Assembly (NCBI GenBank): GCA_016704465.1
Contig: JADJAD010000017.1
Location: forward strand, 62,001 to 126,000
DNA: 64,000 bases
Source of the DNA: Gemmatimonadota bacterium
GTDB taxonomy: Bacteria; Gemmatimonadota; Gemmatimonadetes; Gemmatimonadales; Gemmatimonadaceae
Reading direction: 5' to 3'
The translations under genes and the position numbers were made by a program. Positions within the stretch are counted from its first letter, which is position 1. Each line of letters begins with the position of its first letter. Below the pieces are notes generated by a model. The model was not told the DNA's origin. It made no database searches and saw nothing but the letters and a program-made list of their open reading frames with translations. Below, in pieces: positions 45,963 through 54,414 of the stretch.

Positions 45963-47030
45963 ATGCGACTCCCAGGCGCAGTCGTCGCCACGCTCCTGCT
46001 GATGGCTCCCCTCGCCTTCGCGCCCTACGTGGAGGCGGCAATGGTACCGTCGGCCGTGCAGGCCCAAAAGAAACAGGCGACGAAGACCGGGACGAAGCAG
46101 AAGGCCAAGACAAAGCAGGCGACCACGAAGAAGTCCACCGCGAAGAAGTCCACCGCGAAGAAGTCCGTCCCGAAGGGGACGGCCGTGAAGAAGGCCGCGC
46201 CCAAGCCCACCCTGCGTCCGGGCTGGCCCGTCAAGGGGCCGACGCCGCTTCCCGGCTCAATTCTCCCGCACCAGCGGATCATTGCCTACTACGGCAATCC
46301 GCTCTCCAAGCGCATGGGCGTGCTCGGCGAGTACCAACCCAACGACATGCTGCGTCGCCTCGACCGCGAGGTCGCCGCCTGGACGCGCGCCGATACGCTG
46401 ACGCCGGCCATCCCGGCGTTGCACCTGATCGTGACCGTGGCGCAGGGGAGCGCGGGCAAGGACGGCAAGTGGCGCACGCGCATGTCGGACTCGCTCATTG
46501 AACGGGTCTACGGCTGGGCGCAGCAGCGCAACGCCCTGCTCTTCCTCGACGTGCAGGTCGCGCAGAGCACGCTCAAGCAGGAACTGCCGCCGTTGGAGAA
46601 ATTCCTCGCGCGTCCGAACGTCCACCTCGGTATCGACCCCGAGTTCTCCATGAAGCGGGGGCACGCCCCGGGCAAGCGGATCGGGACCTACGACGCGCGC
46701 GACGTGAACTGGGCGGTGGATTTCCTCGCCGACATCGTCGACACCTACAAACTCCCGCCCAAGGTGCTGGTCATCCATCGCTTCACGCGCCCGATGCTGA
46801 CCAACACGAGCAAGATCGACCTCGACCCGCGCGTCCAGATCGTCATCCACATGGACGGGTGGGGGGCGCCGAGCCACAAGCGGGCGTCGTACGATGCCTA
46901 CGTCGCCAGCGAACCCGTGCAGTTCACCGGGTTCAAGCTCTTCTACAAGAACGACCTCAAGAAGAAGGGATCGCGCTTGATGCGCCCGTCCGAGTCTCGC
47001 TGTCCGCGGCCGTACCGAGGCCGGTCGTAG
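45963..47030 (+). CDS. exported protein of unknown function with Lys/Thr-rich linker
   Basis: I do not recognise this family. ATG 45963 gives a signal peptide (GAVVATLLLMAPLAFAPYVEA), then a strongly basic linker of TKKST/AKKS repeats (about residues 35-75) that resembles histone H1 tails, then a globular domain of about 260 residues: IAYYGNPLSKRMGVLGEY, LIVTVAQGSAGKDGKW, LLFLDVQVAQSTL, NVHLGIDPEFSMK, KVLVIHRFTRPMLTN. The repeated beta-strand/helix order looks like a TIM-barrel hydrolase. The basic linker could bind the cell wall, DNA or lipopolysaccharide. It is convergent with the NsrR-type gene; a 9-bp hairpin lies between them. Confidence 0.75.
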   Translation: MRLPGAVVATLLLMAPLAFAPYVEAAMVPSAVQAQKKQATKTGTKQKAKTKQATTKKSTAKKSTAKKSVPKGTAVKKAAPKPTLRPGWPVKGPTPLPGSILPHQRIIAYYGNPLSKRMGVLGEYQPNDMLRRLDREVAAWTRADTLTPAIPALHLIVTVAQGSAGKDGKWRTRMSDSLIERVYGWAQQRNALLFLDVQVAQSTLKQELPPLEKFLARPNVHLGIDPEFSMKRGHAPGKRIGTYDARDVNWAVDFLADIVDTYKLPPKVLVIHRFTRPMLTNTSKIDLDPRVQIVIHMDGWGAPSHKRASYDAYVASEPVQFTGFKLFYKNDLKKKGSRLMRPSESRCPRPYRGRS

Positions 47031-47046
47031 CATAGCAGTACCAGTA

Positions 47047-47072
47047 GCGGCGGTCGCGCGAGGGACCGCCGC
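47047..47072. terminator. hairpin between convergent genes
   Basis: The arms GCGGCGGTC (47047-47055) and GACCGCCGC (47064-47072) pair perfectly over 9 bases around an eight-base loop. There is no T-tract. It lies between the stop at 47030 and the regulator stop at 47081. Confidence 0.6.
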
Positions 47073-47080
47073 GTCGCGCA

Positions 47081-47548
47081 CTACATGGATGCCGACGACG
47101 GGGCGAGTTCGCGCCGCTGGATGCCCGTGAGCTCGAGCAACTCGCCATGCCTGGCGATCAAGTCAGCCACCGTATACCGGTCGAGCGTGGCCAGGAAGGC
47201 CTGCAAGGCCTCGTCGAGCGCCGGAGCCAACCCACAGGCCGACGCGATCGGGCAGCCGTCGTGCGCAGGCTCGAAACACGGGACGAGCGCCAGGTTGTCC
47301 TCGGTTCTCCGGATGACCTCGCCGACAACAATCGTGTCGGCGGCTCGCGCCAGGCGCATCCCGCCCTTGCGCCCGCGCACGGTCCGGACGAACCCGAGTC
47401 GCGACAGCCGTTGCACCACCTTGAGCAGGTGATCCTCCGACATTCCCATCTTGCGGGCGACCGCGCCAACGGTCGGGGTTTCCTCTGGCCGGAGGGCAAG
47501 GAAGACCAGCGCGCGCAAGGCATTATCGGTAAAGCGGGTCAGGCGCAT
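47081..47548 (-). CDS. nsrR: Rrf2 family regulator, NsrR type
   Basis: A 155-residue Fe-S regulator. MRLTRFTDNALRALVFLAL and the wing segment RTVRGRKGGMRLAR are characteristic of NsrR/Rrf2 proteins, and the cluster Cys are Cys91, Cys99 and Cys105 (C-x7-C-x5-C). ATG 47548 has GGAG 5 nt upstream. NsrR proteins lose their DNA affinity when NO damages the cluster, so genes under them are induced by NO. It is divergent from nosZ with a 25-bp palindrome in between, so it most likely represses (or tunes) the nos operon and itself. IscR-like function is less likely given the Cys spacing and context. Confidence 0.85.
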   Translation of the reverse strand: MRLTRFTDNALRALVFLALRPEETPTVGAVARKMGMSEDHLLKVVQRLSRLGFVRTVRGRKGGMRLARAADTIVVGEVIRRTEDNLALVPCFEPAHDGCPIASACGLAPALDEALQAFLATLDRYTVADLIARHGELLELTGIQRRELAPSSASM

Positions 47549-47655
47549 GCAGACTCCACGGTACGGCACGGCCGGGCGAAATCCCGGCGTTTGCATCCAA
47601 CCTAGGAGCGCGGGGTCGCCGCGCGGTCGGGAGATGCCCCCGCCCGACCCTCTAG

Positions 47656-47680
47656 AATCCTCTACATAGAATAGAGGATT
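47656..47680. promoter_or_regulatory. 25-bp palindromic operator in the nsrR-nosZ gap
   Basis: AATCCTCTA (47656-47664) and TAGAGGATT (47672-47680) are perfect inverted repeats around CATAGAA. The site is 108 nt from the nsrR start and 104 nt from the nosZ start, in the only AT-rich part of the gap. It is the obvious binding site for the NsrR-type regulator. Confidence 0.75.
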
Positions 47681-47783
47681 TACCTACCCTTCTATTCCGT
47701 ATGCTGTGCGAAGCTATTGGGCAGATCGAACGCCCCCTGTTCGGTCCCATCAGTGACCCATCCTGCACACCGAGGCTCTCCAA

Positions 47784-49835
47784 ATGTCCCTCACGCGGAA
47801 ATCACGAGTCGTGGCGTCGGTAGGCGCCGTGCTACTCGGCGTGACGTACCTGTACGCCTGTGCCCCCACCACGAAGACGAGCGGCATCGGCAACGTCGGC
47901 GACGCTGCCGCGCGTACGTACGTCGCACCTGGCAGCTACGACGAATTCTACTTTTTCGCCTCTGGAGGCTTCTCGGGACAGGTGGCGGTCTACGGTCTGC
48001 CGTCGGGGCGCTTGCTCAAGGTCATCCCGGTCTTCTCGCAGAACGCCGAGAACGGGTACGGCTACAACGTCGAGACGAAGGCGATGCTCAATTCCTCGTG
48101 GGGGCTCATTCCCTGGGATGACTCGCACCATCCGTCGCTCTCGATGACCGGCGGTGAACACGACGGCCGCTGGCTCTTCATCAATGCGAACAACACGCCG
48201 CGCTTCGCCCGGATCGACCTCAAGTCGTTCGAGACGGTCGAGACGCTCGAACTTCCGAACACGGGGGGCAACCACGGCTCGCCCTACACGACCGAGAACA
48301 GCGAGTACGTGATCAGCGCCACCCGCTTCTCCGTCCCCATTCCGCAGAAGGATGTCGGCTTCGACAAGTTCGCCGACGAGTTCAAGGGGACGATCTCCTT
48401 CGTGAAGGCCGACGAGTTCGGCAAGATGGACCTCGCCTTCCAGATCCTCGTCCCCGGTTTCAACTACGACCTCGGACGTCCGGGCAAGGGTCCGTCGCAC
48501 GGCTGGGTCTTCTTCACCTCGTACAATACCGAGCAGGCGCACACCAAGCTCGAGGTGAACGCGTCGAAGAACGACAAGGACTACATCGCTGCCGTCAACT
48601 GGAAGGCGGCCGAGGCGTGCGTGGCCGCGGGGAAGGCCAAGACCTGGCCGACCCGCTACGCCCACAACGTCTATAACGACAGCACGCACTCGGCGAGCAC
48701 CGAGTTCAAGACCTCGGTCAAGGTGCTCGATCCGAAGGACTGCGAGGGGACGGTCTACTTCCTGCCCACCCCGAAGTCGCCGCACGGCGTCGACGTCGAC
48801 CCCACCGGCGAGTACATCGTCGGCGGCGGCAAGCTGGCCACCGTGATCCCGGTGCACTCGTTCAGCAAGATGCAGACAGCCATCACCGAAAAGAAGTTCG
48901 ACTCGGAAGCGTACGGCATCCCGGTCATCAACTACGACGCGACGATGTACTGCGAGGTGCAGAACCCGGGTCTCGGCCCCCTGCATAACGAGTTCGACGC
49001 GCAGGGCAACGCCTACACGTCGGTCTTCATTTCGTCGGAGATCGTGAAGTGGTCGCTCAAGGATTGCGTCGTCAGCGACCGCGTCCCCACCTACTACTCG
49101 ATCGGCCACCTGTCCGTCATGGGCGGTGATACCAAGACGCCGTACGGCAAGTACGTGGTGGCCATGAACAAGATCACCAAGGATCGCTATCTCCCGACCG
49201 GCCCGGAGCTCGCCCACTCGGCGCAGCTGTACGACATCTCGGGGCCCAAGATGAAGCTCCTGCTCGACTTCCCGACGATCGGCGAGCCGCACTACGCGCA
49301 GGCGATCCTGGCCAGCAAGATCAAGGGCGAACAGGTACGCTTCTACAAGCTGGCCGACAACCACCATCCGTACGTGGCCCGCAGCGAGCAGGAAACCGGC
49401 GTGTCGCGCAGTGGCAAGACGGTGCACGTCAAGATTACCGCGATCCGCTCGCACTTCGCCCCGGACAACATCGAGGGCGTGCAGGTCGGCGACACGGTGC
49501 TCGTCCACGTCACGAACCTCGAGCAGGACTGGGACGTGCCGCACGGCCTCGCGGCGATGGGCTCGTTTTCCGACGCCGAGGTGCTGGTGATGCCGGGGCA
49601 GACCCGCACGCTCACCTGGGTCGCGAAGTACCCGGGGGTCTATCCCTTCTACTGCACCGACTTCTGCAGCGCGCTCCACCAGGAGATGTCGGGGTACGTG
49701 CGGGTGGCGCCCACCGGATCCATGGTCGCGCTCTCCGCCACCACCAGCCCGAACACGCAGCTGGCACGACTCGCCGCCAGCGCGCAGACCCCGCCGCCAG
49801 CGCCAAAAGCGCCGAGCGCCCCGAGCGGTCGATAG
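47784..49835 (+). CDS. nosZ: nitrous oxide reductase, clade II type
   Basis: Terminal reductase of denitrification (N2O to N2), 683 residues. The N-terminal seven-bladed propeller carries the CuZ His ligands: DDSHH, GGNHGSPY, SPHGVDVDPTG, GPLHNEFD and ELAHS. The C-terminal cupredoxin domain binds CuA through Cys624, Cys628, His632 and Met635 (CTDFCSALHQEM) and the His of VPHG. The signal peptide is Sec-like without a twin-arginine motif, as in clade II enzymes, and ends in YLYACAP, a possible lipobox. A Pro/Ala-rich tail follows. ATG 47784. It heads an operon with the maturation genes; a hairpin with a T-tract after the stop may lower readthrough. Confidence 0.97.
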   Translation: MSLTRKSRVVASVGAVLLGVTYLYACAPTTKTSGIGNVGDAAARTYVAPGSYDEFYFFASGGFSGQVAVYGLPSGRLLKVIPVFSQNAENGYGYNVETKAMLNSSWGLIPWDDSHHPSLSMTGGEHDGRWLFINANNTPRFARIDLKSFETVETLELPNTGGNHGSPYTTENSEYVISATRFSVPIPQKDVGFDKFADEFKGTISFVKADEFGKMDLAFQILVPGFNYDLGRPGKGPSHGWVFFTSYNTEQAHTKLEVNASKNDKDYIAAVNWKAAEACVAAGKAKTWPTRYAHNVYNDSTHSASTEFKTSVKVLDPKDCEGTVYFLPTPKSPHGVDVDPTGEYIVGGGKLATVIPVHSFSKMQTAITEKKFDSEAYGIPVINYDATMYCEVQNPGLGPLHNEFDAQGNAYTSVFISSEIVKWSLKDCVVSDRVPTYYSIGHLSVMGGDTKTPYGKYVVAMNKITKDRYLPTGPELAHSAQLYDISGPKMKLLLDFPTIGEPHYAQAILASKIKGEQVRFYKLADNHHPYVARSEQETGVSRSGKTVHVKITAIRSHFAPDNIEGVQVGDTVLVHVTNLEQDWDVPHGLAAMGSFSDAEVLVMPGQTRTLTWVAKYPGVYPFYCTDFCSALHQEMSGYVRVAPTGSMVALSATTSPNTQLARLAASAQTPPPAPKAPSAPSGR

Positions 49836-49847
49836 CGCGAAGTACGA

Positions 49848-49881
49848 GGGGCGGGCGCCGCATGGCCCGCCCCCACTTTTT
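49848..49881 (+). terminator. intrinsic terminator or attenuator after nosZ
   Basis: GGGGCGGGC (49848-49856) pairs with GCCCGCCCC (49865-49873) around an eight-base loop and is followed by TTTTT. It lies between nosZ and the next operon gene, so it would give more nosZ mRNA than downstream mRNA. Confidence 0.75.
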
Positions 49882-49901
49882 CCTTCACACGAGTTCCTGA
49901 C

Positions 49902-50543
49902 ATGATGTCCGTGCGTGCCCGTTTCCTGATCGTCCTGGCCGCCCTCCTTCTGCTCCCGATGTTCGTCACCCCCATCTGGCGTGTGTACCTTCAGGCACCG
50001 CAGTACCCCGAGGGGATCGGGATGCAGATCTGGATCAACACGGTGAAGGGGATCAAGGAGAACGACCTGGACAACATCAACAACCTCAACCACTACATCG
50101 GCATGAAGCGGATCGAGCCGGACACGATCCCCGAGCTGCGCATCATGCCATATATCGTCGGCCTGCTCTGCGCTGCCGGCCTCGTAGCCGCCGCTGTCGG
50201 CCGGCGCCGCGGGGCGCAGCTCTGGGTCGTGGCGTTCATTCTCGTCGCCGTGGTCGGGCTTGCCGACTTCTGGAAATGGGAGTACGACTATGGCCACGAC
50301 CTCGACATGGAGAACGCCATCATCAAGGTGCCGGGGATGACGTACCAACCCCCGTTGATCGGCTCCAAGCAGCTGCTGAACTTCACCGCGACGTCGATTC
50401 CCGGCGTGGGCGGCATCGCCGCCATGCTGGCCGTGGGCGTCGGCGTCCTTGCCCTCGTCATCGACCGTCGACGTCCCGTGTTGGGCGGGGCAGATGGCGC
50501 GACCGTCGGTGCGGGGGAGCGTGCCGCCTCCCTCGTGGCCTGA
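49902..50543 (+). CDS. nos-cluster integral membrane protein
   Basis: A 213-residue membrane protein with about four to five transmembrane helices (FLIVLAALLLLPMFVTPIW near the N terminus, then IVGLLCAAGLVAAAV, VAFILVAVVGLADFW and AMLAVGVGVLALVI). The loop segment FWKWEYDYGHDLDMENAI with KVPGMTYQPPLIGSK is distinctive; I recall similar proteins between nosZ and nosL in clade II clusters of other phyla, where their job is not established. It may anchor electron transfer or copper handling to the membrane. ATG 49902. The next gene, nosL, starts 4 nt after the stop. Confidence 0.82.
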   Translation: MMSVRARFLIVLAALLLLPMFVTPIWRVYLQAPQYPEGIGMQIWINTVKGIKENDLDNINNLNHYIGMKRIEPDTIPELRIMPYIVGLLCAAGLVAAAVGRRRGAQLWVVAFILVAVVGLADFWKWEYDYGHDLDMENAIIKVPGMTYQPPLIGSKQLLNFTATSIPGVGGIAAMLAVGVGVLALVIDRRRPVLGGADGATVGAGERAASLVA

Positions 50544-50547
50544 GTTG

Positions 50548-51177
50548 ATGCACCTACCTGGCGTCGGGCGCCCGTTCGGCGCCGTGGTCCGTCCTGCATC
50601 CTCACGCCGCTGCGTCCGGCTCGCCCTGCAACTGGCCGTGCAACTACTCGTGCTGGCCAGCGTTGTGCTGGCCAGCACTGGCTGCGGCGGCGAGAAGGGG
50701 CCGCGACCACTCGTCGTCGGCGAGGACTCGTGCGACTTCTGCAAGATGGCCATCTCCGACCCGCGCTTCGGCGCCGAGGTGCGCACGACAACGGGGCGGC
50801 TCGTCACGTTTGACGCGGTGGAGTGCGTGGCCGGCTACGTCGGCGCGGCCACCGACAAGAGTCGCATCGCCGGGATCTGGGTCGCCGACTACCACGGTGG
50901 TGCCATGGTCCCGGCCGACAGCGCCCTCTTCGTGAGCGGCGGTTCGCTGCACAGTCCGATGGGACGCCAACTCACGTCGTTCGCCCCGTCGATCTCCGCG
51001 GACTCGCTCGCCACGCTCTACGGCGGGACCGTCATCAGGTGGGCCGAGGTACTGGCGATGGCGCCGACCCCGCCGCATGGTTCGTCGCATGTCCCACCGT
51101 CTGGCGAGCCGTCAGGCGGCTCGCCATCGACCGGGAACGCGCCCAGCGACGAGACGACCCCGACGCATGAACATTGA
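50548..51177 (+). CDS. nosL: copper chaperone lipoprotein NosL
   Basis: A 209-residue outer lipoprotein that delivers Cu(I) for the CuZ site of nitrous oxide reductase. Lipobox STGC (Cys46) and the metal-binding Cys62-x2-Cys65-x-Met67 (CDFCKM) are clear; MVPADSALFV and MGRQLTSF are further conserved blocks. The C-terminal tail is rich in Pro, Ser and His (THEH at the end), possibly extra copper ligands. ATG 50548 gives a long Arg-rich signal region; a shorter start is not available. It overlaps nosD by four bases. Confidence 0.92.
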   Translation: MHLPGVGRPFGAVVRPASSRRCVRLALQLAVQLLVLASVVLASTGCGGEKGPRPLVVGEDSCDFCKMAISDPRFGAEVRTTTGRLVTFDAVECVAGYVGAATDKSRIAGIWVADYHGGAMVPADSALFVSGGSLHSPMGRQLTSFAPSISADSLATLYGGTVIRWAEVLAMAPTPPHGSSHVPPSGEPSGGSPSTGNAPSDETTPTHEH

Positions 51178-52700
51178 GCCGCGGCGCGTTCCGCGCACGG
51201 CCCGTCCGCCGGCGACATCGACCCGCTCGTGAGCACTGCACCGTGAGCTCCCTACTCACCACGTGCGACGTCTGGCGATCGACGACTCCTGCAGCCCCAT
51301 GTGGCGCGTGTCGGGCCTACCTACACGATGCGTGCGCGTGCGATACGAGCGGTGCGTGCGCGCGCCGACTCCGCACGCGTCTCCGTGTGCTCGGTCGTGC
51401 ACTGTGTGTCTCGCTGGTGTCCGCGAGTCTCGGCGTGCCATCGCCGGCCATCGCGCAATCGTCCCCATCACCTGCGCGCGCTCAGGGGGCTGGTCCCACC
51501 AGCGCCGCGCTCATCGTCGTCTCTCCCGACGGTCCCGTGCAGCGCGTGGGCGATGCACTGCGACTCGCCGCTGCCGGGGGTCGCGTACTCGTCAAGCCGG
51601 GGCTGTACCTCGAGCCGACGCTGCGCATCGAGCGTCCGGTCACGCTCGAGGGGGAGCCGGGCGCGATCCTCGACGGTGGCGGCACCCACACCATCCTCGA
51701 GATCGCCGCCGATGATGTCACCGTGCGCGGTCTCACGTTGCGCAACACCGGCCCCAGTCAGAGTGAGGAGCGCGCCGGGATTCGCGCCGCGGGGGTGCGC
51801 AACTGCCGCATCGAGTCCAACCACCTCGACCAGACGCTGTTCGCCATCTACCTCGCCGACGTGCAGGACTGCCTGGTCCGCGCCAACATTGTGCGCGGCC
51901 CCGAGTCGGCACAGATGGTCTCGGGCAACGGGATCCACGTCTGGTCGAGCCGACAGGTGCAAGTGCTCGACAACGACGTGCGCGGGCACCGCGACGGCAT
52001 CTATTTCGAGTTCGTCTCCGACGGACACGTGGTGGGGAACCGCTCCGAGCGCAGCGCGCGATACGGCATGCATTTCATGTTCTCGAACGACTGCCGCTAT
52101 GAGCGCAACCTGTACCTCCAGAACAACAACGGCGTGGCGGTCATGTACTCCAAGCGGGCGGAGTTCATCGACAATCGCTTTGAGCGCAACTGGGGGAGCG
52201 CCGCCTACGGCCTCCTGCTCAAGGACATCAACGACTCACGCATCGAGGGCAATCAGTTCGTGAGCAACTCGGTCGGCCTCTACCTCGAGGACGCCAACCG
52301 CAATCGGGTGATCGGCAATACATTTCAGGGCAACGGGTGGGCGCTCAAGTCGCTCGCCAACGCCCTGGACAACGTGTACGAACACAACATCTTCGAGGGG
52401 AACGCCTTCGACGTGGGAACCAACAGCCGCTCGAACGTCTCGTTCTTTCGCGAGAACTACTGGGACCGCTATCGCGGCTACGACCTGGACCGGGACGGAT
52501 TCGGCGACGTGCCACACGCCCCGGTGCGCCTGTTCGCCCTGGTCGTCGAACGCGCGCCGGCGACCCTGATCCTGCTGCGTTCGCTCCTCGTGGACCTGCT
52601 CGACCTTGCCGAACGGGTGATCCCGTCGCTCACGCCGGAGACGCTGCTCGATGATCGCCCGCTGATGAAGCGTCCCGAGAGGCAGGTGTCCCGTGGTTAG
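51174..52700 (+). CDS. nosD: nitrous oxide reductase maturation protein NosD
   Basis: Periplasmic right-handed beta-helix protein needed to assemble the CuZ site, together with NosF and NosY. Repeated coils carry N-x-I-x-x-N patterns (NGIHVWSSRQVQVLDNDVRG, GVAVMYSKRAEFIDNRFERN, GLYLEDANRNRVIGNTFQGN) and the end has NYWDRYRGYDLDRDGFGD, typical of the family. The start is uncertain: TTG 51174 overlaps the nosL stop (TTGA), GTG 51243 is in frame, and GTG 51387 would begin exactly at a Sec signal peptide (LGRALCVSLVSASLG, cleaved after AIAQ). The 3' end overlaps nosF by eight bases. Confidence 0.93.
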   Translation: MSRGAFRARPVRRRHRPAREHCTVSSLLTTCDVWRSTTPAAPCGACRAYLHDACACDTSGACARRLRTRLRVLGRALCVSLVSASLGVPSPAIAQSSPSPARAQGAGPTSAALIVVSPDGPVQRVGDALRLAAAGGRVLVKPGLYLEPTLRIERPVTLEGEPGAILDGGGTHTILEIAADDVTVRGLTLRNTGPSQSEERAGIRAAGVRNCRIESNHLDQTLFAIYLADVQDCLVRANIVRGPESAQMVSGNGIHVWSSRQVQVLDNDVRGHRDGIYFEFVSDGHVVGNRSERSARYGMHFMFSNDCRYERNLYLQNNNGVAVMYSKRAEFIDNRFERNWGSAAYGLLLKDINDSRIEGNQFVSNSVGLYLEDANRNRVIGNTFQGNGWALKSLANALDNVYEHNIFEGNAFDVGTNSRSNVSFFRENYWDRYRGYDLDRDGFGDVPHAPVRLFALVVERAPATLILLRSLLVDLLDLAERVIPSLTPETLLDDRPLMKRPERQVSRG

Positions 52701-53433
52701 GGCGCGCGGGGTGGACAAGCGCTATGGCAAGCTGCCGGTGTTGCGCGGCCTCGACCTCGACGTGGAGCGCGGGCAGGTGACGGCGATCGTCGGACCCAAT
52801 GCGTCGGGCAAGACGACGTTCAACAAGATCCTGCTCGGACTCGTGCGCGCCGATCGCGGCGAGGTGCACATCGACGGACACCGGGTCGACGAGGATCCGT
52901 CGTATCGCGCGCGCATCGGCTACATGCCGCAATCGGCGCGCTTTCCGGAGAACCTCTGCGCCGACGATGTCTTTCGCATGCTGGCCGACCTGCGCGGCGC
53001 GTCCGAGGCCTCGCGCGACGAGGAACTCATCGAATCGCTGGTCCTCGGCCCGGTGCTGCGCACGCCGATCCGCGTGCTCTCAGGCGGCATGCGCCAGCGC
53101 GTCAACGCCGCCCTCGCCTTCCTGTTCCGCCCCGAGCTGCTCCTGCTCGACGAGCCGACCGCTGCACTCGACCCGATCTCGAGCGGCGTCCTGAAGGACA
53201 AGATTCGCCAGGAGCGCGACGCCGGTCGCACGTTCATTCTCACCTCGCACGTGCTGAGCGAGCTGGAAGAACTCGCCGACCGCGTCGCCTTCCTGCTGGA
53301 GGGACAGGTACGGTTCTCCGGATCGCAGGAGGAGCTCAAGGCCAAGACGGGCGAGGCCACGCTGGAGCGCGCAATTGCCCAGCTCATGCGACAAGGGGCC
53401 GCCGAGCCCCCGGCCGTCGCGCGCGTCTCGTGA
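52693..53433 (+). CDS. nosF: ABC transporter ATP-binding protein NosF
   Basis: ATPase of the NosDFY complex, 246 residues. Walker A is GPNASGKT (34-41), the signature LSGGMRQR (about 128-135), Walker B LLLLDEP, and the switch His is in LTSHVLSE. The start is GTG 52693, inside the end of nosD, which indicates translational coupling. With NosY it powers sulfur or copper-site maturation of the reductase in the periplasm. Confidence 0.94.
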   Translation: MVRARGVDKRYGKLPVLRGLDLDVERGQVTAIVGPNASGKTTFNKILLGLVRADRGEVHIDGHRVDEDPSYRARIGYMPQSARFPENLCADDVFRMLADLRGASEASRDEELIESLVLGPVLRTPIRVLSGGMRQRVNAALAFLFRPELLLLDEPTAALDPISSGVLKDKIRQERDAGRTFILTSHVLSELEELADRVAFLLEGQVRFSGSQEELKAKTGEATLERAIAQLMRQGAAEPPAVARVS

Positions 53434-53440
53434 GACAGAA

Positions 53441-54229
53441 ATGACCATCCTCAAGGTCGTGCGTTACGTCATCCTCGACGTGGTCCGCAATCGCTGGGTG
53501 CTCGCCTACGGACTCTTCTTCCTCGCGGTGACTGACGTCCTGCTACGGCTGGGCGGGAGCGGGCCGCGCGCGATGCTCAGCCTGCTCAACGTCGTCGTCC
53601 TGCTCATCCCCCTGGTCACGATCGTCTTCGGGACCATCTACTGGCACGGGGCCCGCGAGTTCAACGAACTCCTGCTCTCGCAGCCGGTGGCGCGCGGGAC
53701 GCTCTTCCATGGACTATTCGCCGGGCTCGTCATCCCGCTCTCGGTCGCCTTCGTGGTCGGCGTCACGATTCCCGTTCTCGTCCAGCGGGCCGCGGACGGG
53801 CAAACCACGAAGCTGCTGCTGCTCCTCCTGTTGGCCGGTTGCGCGCTCACCGCGGTGTTCGGAGCGCTGGCGGTGCTCATCGCGGGCCTGGTGGACGACC
53901 GGCTCAAGGGACTGGGGATCGCGCTCGGGGTGTGGCTGGTCATGACCGTGGCGTACGACGGCCTCGTGCTCTGGGTGGCGATGGCCTTCCAGGACTATCC
54001 GATCGAGGGGGCGATGCTCGCCCTCAGTTTCGCCAACCCGGTGGACCTCGCGCGCGTGCTGCTCGTGCTGCGCTTCGACGTCTCGGCGCTCATGGGCTAC
54101 ACCGGGGCCGTGATGCAGCGCATGCTCGGGACACCGCTCGGCATCGCCGCCGCCATCGGCGGGCTCGCGGCCTGGACCATCGTTCCGGGACTGTTCGCGC
54201 TGCGTGCCTTTCATCGGCGCGACTTCTAG
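53441..54229 (+). CDS. nosY: ABC transporter permease NosY
   Basis: Membrane subunit of the NosDFY complex, 262 residues with six predicted helices (ILDVVRNRWVLAYGLFFLAV, LNVVVLLIPLVTIVFGTIYW, GLVIPLSVAFVVGVTIPVLV, LLLLLLLAGCALTAVFGALA, AYDGLVLWVAMAF, GLAAWTIVPGLFALRAF). YWHGAREFNELLLSQP is the conserved cytosolic elbow of the ABC-2 type. ATG 53441 lies 7 nt after nosF. It is the last gene of the tight nos block. Confidence 0.93.
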   Translation: MTILKVVRYVILDVVRNRWVLAYGLFFLAVTDVLLRLGGSGPRAMLSLLNVVVLLIPLVTIVFGTIYWHGAREFNELLLSQPVARGTLFHGLFAGLVIPLSVAFVVGVTIPVLVQRAADGQTTKLLLLLLLAGCALTAVFGALAVLIAGLVDDRLKGLGIALGVWLVMTVAYDGLVLWVAMAFQDYPIEGAMLALSFANPVDLARVLLVLRFDVSALMGYTGAVMQRMLGTPLGIAAAIGGLAAWTIVPGLFALRAFHRRDF

Positions 54230-54335
54230 GCGGGCTGGGCGGTGGGGTAGCTTCGGCCGGGCCAGCGCGACGGTACGTTCACGTAGGGATTTCTGGGACA
54301 CCACGACAGGGGAGCCCCGACTCGAAATACCTGTA

Positions 54336-54356
54336 GTGCGAATGTAGCATTCACAC
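54336..54356. promoter_or_regulatory. palindrome upstream of the cytochrome c gene
   Basis: GTG-C-GAATG-TAG-CATTC-A-CAC is symmetrical except for one base pair and lies 59 nt before the cytochrome start, in a short AT-rich patch. It could be an operator or promoter element that expresses the cytochrome apart from the nos operon. It does not match the 47.66 kb palindrome. Confidence 0.4.
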
Positions 54357-54414
54357 TTTCCCGGGCCTGCCCTCCCGGCATCCCCGATCGCTCTCACCAA
54401 CTTCTGGAGCATCC

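Noticed and set aside
47832..50807. A 991-codon open frame on the minus strand opposite nosZ and its neighbours
   Set aside because: It is the mirror of high-GC third codon positions in nosZ; the product has no domain and is Arg/His/Val-rich as expected for such shadows.
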